Assembly (NCBI GenBank): GCA_023450615.1
Contig: JAEXGT010000089.1
Coordinates: forward strand, 1-64,000
DNA: 64,000 nucleotides
DNA from: Pseudomonadota bacterium
GTDB lineage: Bacteria; Pseudomonadota; Alphaproteobacteria; Rhizobiales; Beijerinckiaceae
Direction: 5' to 3'
A program made the position numbers and the translations under genes. Positions 60,553 through 64,000 of the stretch are shown here, piece after piece. The notes below the pieces were generated by a model, which was given only the letters and a program-made list of their open reading frames with translations, made no database searches and was not told the origin of the DNA. Every line of letters begins with the position of its first letter. The stretch's first letter is position 1.

Positions 60553-62400
60553 GTGGATCTATCCTTCCTCGCCATTCAGGCTCTCAACGGGCTCTCCAGC
60601 GCCTCGTCGCTCTTCATCGCCGCCTGCGGCCTCACCCTCGTTTTCGGCGTCACGCGGATCGTGAACTTCGCGCACGGTTCGCTCTACATGATCGGCGCAT
60701 ACACCGCCGCGACGCTCGTGCCGCGGCTGCTTGAACTTCACTTCGGGCCAGTCACGTTCTGGGCAGGCATTCTCGCCGCCGCGCTTATCGTCGGCATCAT
60801 CGGCGTGTTGATCGAAGTGCTGCTCCTGCGCCGCATCTACGGCGCGCCGGAACTCTTCCAGCTGCTCGCCACCTTCGGCGTCGTGCTCGTGGTGCAGGAT
60901 CTCACGATCCTCGTGTTCGGGCCTGAGGACATTCTCGGTCCACGCGCGCCGGGCCTTCGCGCGCCTGTCGAAATTCTTGGTCGGCGTTTTCCATCCTACG
61001 AACTCGTTCTGATCGCAGCGGGCCCCATCGTGCTCGGGCTCGTCTGGCTGCTTCTGCGCAAGACGCGCTTCGGCGTTCTGGTGCGCGCGGCAACGCAGGA
61101 CCGCGACATGATCGCGGCGCTCGGCGTCAATCAGGCCCTCCTCTTCACCGGAACGCTCTTTCTCGGCGCATTTCTCGCAGGCCTCGGCGGCGCGCTTCAA
61201 ATCCCGCGCGTGTCGGCCCATGCGGGCATGGATCTCTCGATCATCGCGGAGGCTTTCGTCGTCACCGTCGTCGGCGGCATGGGCAGCGTGCCCGGCGCCT
61301 TTCTGGCCGCGCTCATCATCGGCCAGCTGCAGGCCTTTGGCATCCTGATCTTCCCGAAAAGCACCCTCGTCGTGGTGTTCCTGCTCATGGCGGTCGTGCT
61401 CGCCGTTCGTCCCTACGGCTTCTTCGGACGCCCCGAAGTGATCGGCGGCACGCATGCGGTCGGCATCGCGAGCAGCAAGCGCTCGCCCTATGCGGGCCTG
61501 ATCGCCCTCGCCGTCATCGGAACCGGCTTGAGCCTGCCTCTCATCGGCGATGCCTATATGCTGAAGGTGGCGACGGAAATCCTCATCTTCGCGCTCTTCG
61601 CCTTCAGCCTGCAGCTGCTCATCGGCGTGAGCGGCCTCGTAAGCTTTGGCCATGCCGCCTTCTTCGGCCTGGGCGCTTATGGCGCGGCATTGAGTTTGAA
61701 GTGGTTTGCACTGCCGATGGAAGCCGCCCTTCCCGCAGGACTTCTGTTCGCCGCCGCCGGCGCCTTGATCGTCGGCGCTTTCGTGGTGCGGCTGTCAGGC
61801 ATTTATCTCGCCATGATGACGCTGGCGGCCGCGCAGATCATCTATGCCGTCGCCTTCCAGTGGGTGGACGTGACGGGCGGCGATAACGGCATTGTCGGCG
61901 TGTGGCCCTCAGCCTGGGCGGGCGGGCAGATTGCTTATTACCTCTTCACGTTCGCGCTCGTCGCAATCGCGGTTCTCCTGCTGATGCGCATCATCAACGC
62001 GCCCTTCGGCTATTCGCTGCGCGCCGCGCGCGATTCCGCGGCTCGCGCTGAAGCCATCGGCTTGGGCGTGCGCGGTCATCGCTGGCTCGCCTTCACCATC
62101 TCCGGTGCTGCGGCGGGATTGGCGGGCGGCCTCTATGCCTTCTCGCGCGGCTCCATCGATCCGACCGTGCTCGGCATTCCTACGTCCGTCGATGCGCTGA
62201 CCATGCTGCTCATCGGCGGCATTCAGACGATCACGGGCCCGCTCGTCGGCGCGGGCGTTCTGAATGTGCTGCGCGATCAGATCATGCCGCTCACATCCCT
62301 GTGGCGTCTGTTCCTGGGATTGAGCATCATCGCCATCGTGCTCATCTTCCCGCGCGGCCTCGTCGGCACCGTTCGCGCATGGCGGGAGGAGCGGGCATGA
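60553..62400 (+). CDS. Fused branched-chain amino acid/amide ABC permease (LivH-LivM)
   Basis: The 615-residue protein fuses two permeases that are usually separate. The N-terminal half is LivH-like (NGLSSASSLFIAACGLTLVF; GVTRIVNFAHGSLYMIGAYT; AFVVTVVGGMGSVPGAFLAA). The C-terminal half from about residue 300 is LivM-like (LLIGVSGLVSFGHAAFFGLG; AARDSAARAEAIGLGVRGHR; GLAGGLYAFSRGSIDPT). GTG at 60553 has GGAGG 7 bases upstream; GTG at 60550 is equally possible. It forms the whole inner-membrane channel. Its stop overlaps the next ATPase start (ATGA). Confidence 0.88.
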   Translation: MDLSFLAIQALNGLSSASSLFIAACGLTLVFGVTRIVNFAHGSLYMIGAYTAATLVPRLLELHFGPVTFWAGILAAALIVGIIGVLIEVLLLRRIYGAPELFQLLATFGVVLVVQDLTILVFGPEDILGPRAPGLRAPVEILGRRFPSYELVLIAAGPIVLGLVWLLLRKTRFGVLVRAATQDRDMIAALGVNQALLFTGTLFLGAFLAGLGGALQIPRVSAHAGMDLSIIAEAFVVTVVGGMGSVPGAFLAALIIGQLQAFGILIFPKSTLVVVFLLMAVVLAVRPYGFFGRPEVIGGTHAVGIASSKRSPYAGLIALAVIGTGLSLPLIGDAYMLKVATEILIFALFAFSLQLLIGVSGLVSFGHAAFFGLGAYGAALSLKWFALPMEAALPAGLLFAAAGALIVGAFVVRLSGIYLAMMTLAAAQIIYAVAFQWVDVTGGDNGIVGVWPSAWAGGQIAYYLFTFALVAIAVLLLMRIINAPFGYSLRAARDSAARAEAIGLGVRGHRWLAFTISGAAAGLAGGLYAFSRGSIDPTVLGIPTSVDALTMLLIGGIQTITGPLVGAGVLNVLRDQIMPLTSLWRLFLGLSIIAIVLIFPRGLVGTVRAWREERA

Positions 62401-63173
62401 CGCTTCTTTCGGTTCAAGGTTTGAGCAAATCCTTCGGCGGCGTGGCGGCGGCGCGAGAGGTGAGCTTCCTGCTCGAGCGCAGCGAGATGCTGGCCATCAT
62501 CGGGCCGAACGGCGCGGGCAAGTCCACGGTGTTCAACATGGTCGGCGGGCAGCTGCGTCCCGATCACGGGGCCGTTCTCCTCGACGGGCAGAATATCACC
62601 GCCGCCTCGCCGCAGAAGCGCTTCCGCCTGGGCGTGGGGCGCACCTTCCAGGTGGCGCAGACCTTCCTCTCCATGAGCGTGGCCGAGAATGTGCAGATGG
62701 CGCTCGTCAGCTGCAACGGCGAGAGCAGCTCCCTCTGGTCTCCCGCACGCACGCGCTACCGGGAGGAAGCCCTGGCCCTGCTGGAGCAGGTCGGCATGGC
62801 CGATGCGGCTGACCAGCCCTGTTCGGCGCTCGCCTATGGCGACGTGAAGCGCGTGGAACTGGCAATCGCGCTGGCGGGCGAGCCCAAGCTGCTCCTGATG
62901 GACGAGCCTACCGCCGGCATGGCTGCGCGCGAGAGAACCGCCCTCATGGATCTCACCGCGCGGATCGCGGATGCGAAACGCATCGGCGTGCTCTTCACCG
63001 AGCACGACATGGATGTGGTGTTCGGCCACGCGGAACGGGTCATCGTGCTTGTGCGCGGGCGGATCATCGCCACCGGCTCGCCGGAGGAGATGCGCCAGAA
63101 CGAGGAGGTGCGCCGCGCCTATCTCGGCGATGCGCACGCGCTGGAGAAGCCGAAAGGGTTGAGCCCCGCATGA
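62397..63173 (+). CDS. Branched-chain amino acid/amide ABC ATPase (LivG type)
   Basis: The 258-residue ATPase has GLSKSFGGVAAAREVSFLLE, Walker A GPNGAGKSTVFN, RLGVGRTFQVAQTFLSMSV, a variant signature LAYGDVKRVELAIAL, Walker B LLLMDEPTAGM and the switch His in LFTEHDMDVVFGHAER. The GRTFQ segment and the EHDM motif are LivG marks. The open frame extends upstream, but ATG at 62397 is fixed by the ATGA overlap and GGGAGGAGCGGG. Confidence 0.9.
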   Translation: MTLLSVQGLSKSFGGVAAAREVSFLLERSEMLAIIGPNGAGKSTVFNMVGGQLRPDHGAVLLDGQNITAASPQKRFRLGVGRTFQVAQTFLSMSVAENVQMALVSCNGESSSLWSPARTRYREEALALLEQVGMADAADQPCSALAYGDVKRVELAIALAGEPKLLLMDEPTAGMAARERTALMDLTARIADAKRIGVLFTEHDMDVVFGHAERVIVLVRGRIIATGSPEEMRQNEEVRRAYLGDAHALEKPKGLSPA

Positions 63174-63886
63174 GCACGCCCCCGCTTCTCGAAATCTGGA
63201 ATCTTACTGCCTCTTATGGCCGCGCCCAGGTGCTCTTCGGCCTCACCTTCGAGCTGCGCGCGGGCGAGGTCCTGGCGCTGGTCGGCCGCAACGGGGCGGG
63301 CAAGACCACGACCTTGAAGGCAATCATGGGCCTCGTGCCCGCCACCGTCCAGAAGGCCGCGTTCAAGGGCCATTCCCTGGCGCGCCTGCCCACCTACAAG
63401 ATCGCCCGCCTGGGGCTGGGCTATGTGCCCGAGGACCGGCGCATCTTCACGGACCTGACCGTGGAGGAGAACCTGGAGGCGGGCCGCAGGGCCGCAGGGA
63501 GCGGCCGCTCCCCCTGGACGCCGGAGCGACTGTTCCGGCTTTTCCCGAACCTGGCCGAGATGCGGGGACGGCGCGGCAACCAGATGTCCGGCGGCGAGCA
63601 GCAGATGCTCGCCATCGCACGCACCCTCATGGGCAACCCGGACGCGATCCTGCTCGACGAGCCTTCCGAGGGCATCGCCCCCGTGATCGTGCAGATGATG
63701 GCCGAGGCGATCCGGGCGATGAAGGCCGAAGGCGTGGCGGTGCTCCTCTCCGAGCAGAACTGGGCCTTCGCCGCAGGCATCAGCGACCGGGCCATCGTGA
63801 TCGAGCGGGGCGAAATGCGCTTCCAGGGCACCATGGCCGAGCTGATGGCCGATGAGAGCCTCAGAGCCGAGACCCTCGGGGTCTAG
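63170..63886 (+). CDS. Branched-chain amino acid/amide ABC ATPase (LivF type)
   Basis: The 238-residue ATPase has NLTASYGRAQVLFGLTFELR, Walker A GRNGAGKTTTLKAIMG, LGLGYVPEDRRIFTDLTVEE (the LivF GYVPE motif), signature MSGGEQQMLAIARTL and Walker B ILLDEPSEGIAPVIVQ. It pairs with the LivG-type ATPase and starts at a 4-base ATGA overlap with it. It ends the importer operon. Confidence 0.92.
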   Translation: MSTPPLLEIWNLTASYGRAQVLFGLTFELRAGEVLALVGRNGAGKTTTLKAIMGLVPATVQKAAFKGHSLARLPTYKIARLGLGYVPEDRRIFTDLTVEENLEAGRRAAGSGRSPWTPERLFRLFPNLAEMRGRRGNQMSGGEQQMLAIARTLMGNPDAILLDEPSEGIAPVIVQMMAEAIRAMKAEGVAVLLSEQNWAFAAGISDRAIVIERGEMRFQGTMAELMADESLRAETLGV

Positions 63887-63971
63887 GCAAAGGGTCCCAG
63901 GTCCACCAGAATCGGACGAAACCAAGCACCACAATGCTCGGCAGAGCTGGCTTTATTCGGAGATGGACGAA

Positions 63972-64000
63972 ATGGGCGACACCTGGGCGGTGGCTATCGG
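63972..64000 (+). CDS. Possible start of a further gene, cut by the window end
   Basis: An ATG at 63972 follows GGAG by 9 bases and opens a frame reading MGDTWAVAI to the window edge; an in-frame ATG at 63963 is an alternative. Too little is visible to name a product. Confidence 0.25.

Overview
The window looks like a chromosomal segment of a high-GC alphaproteobacterium of the order Hyphomicrobiales (Rhizobiales), possibly near Methylobacteriaceae/Microvirga. This is inferred from an IalB-family protein, a BcsN-type cellulose operon, Zur/Fur-type regulators, many GTG/TTG starts, and a short palindromic intergenic repeat of a kind I associate with this order. I see no rRNA, tRNA, CRISPR array, prophage or insertion sequence. 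The region is mostly transport and regulation genes.

Layout. 0-2.5 kb: the C-terminal end of a glycine-rich repeat protein (its real frame has no start inside the window) with a strong terminator, an IalB-like secreted protein, a membrane-anchored peptidoglycan-binding protein and a small EamA transporter. 2.5-4 kb: a LysR DNA-binding domain fused to a TrpD2/YbiB-like domain. 4.2-11.7 kb: a ferric-siderophore import operon (TonB receptor, siderophore-interacting reductase, binding protein, two permeases, ATPase) and a YqhA-like membrane protein. 11.7-15.7 kb: an ABC-F ATPase, phosphoglucomutase and a VOC protein. 15.87-15.97 kb: a strong candidate small RNA with an anti-Shine-Dalgarno segment. 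16-23.7 kb: a LacI regulator divergent from a ribose-type sugar ABC transporter with a TIM-barrel isomerase and a Gfo/Idh dehydrogenase. 23.8-25 kb: Zur followed by a Fur paralogue that has lost its metal ligands. 25-30 kb: an RND efflux pump with a divergent TetR regulator. 30-34.2 kb: a glutarate/glutaryl-CoA cluster (gcdH, a DapB-like protein, a CaiB-type CoA transferase, a divergent LysR regulator). 34.2-35.4 kb: a Bcr/CflA exporter. 35.7-44.9 kb: the cellulose operon bcsN-A-B-Z-K. 45-50.5 kb: a dipeptide ABC transporter dppABCDF. 50.5-59.2 kb: an AI-2E-type exporter with a fused cytosolic domain, an alpha/beta hydrolase, an M3 oligopeptidase, a possible small gene, aldose epimerase, an SMP-30 lactonase and an amidase. 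59.3-63.9 kb: a branched-chain amino acid/amide ABC transporter with a fused double permease.

How the genes work together. Four import systems (ferric siderophore, sugar, dipeptide, amino acid/amide) each sit next to enzymes that could process the imported compound. In all four, the binding-protein gene is followed by a stable hairpin before the next gene, which suggests shared post-transcriptional control of binding-protein stoichiometry. Several divergent regulator/target pairs have a palindrome in the shared intergenic region.

No single locus is an obvious wholly new system. The most unusual items are the LysR-TrpD2 fusion, the metal-ligand-free Fur paralogue beside Zur, the DapB-like protein without catalytic histidines inside a glutarate operon, the AI-2E transporter with a B12-binding-like tail, and the unlabelled small RNA.
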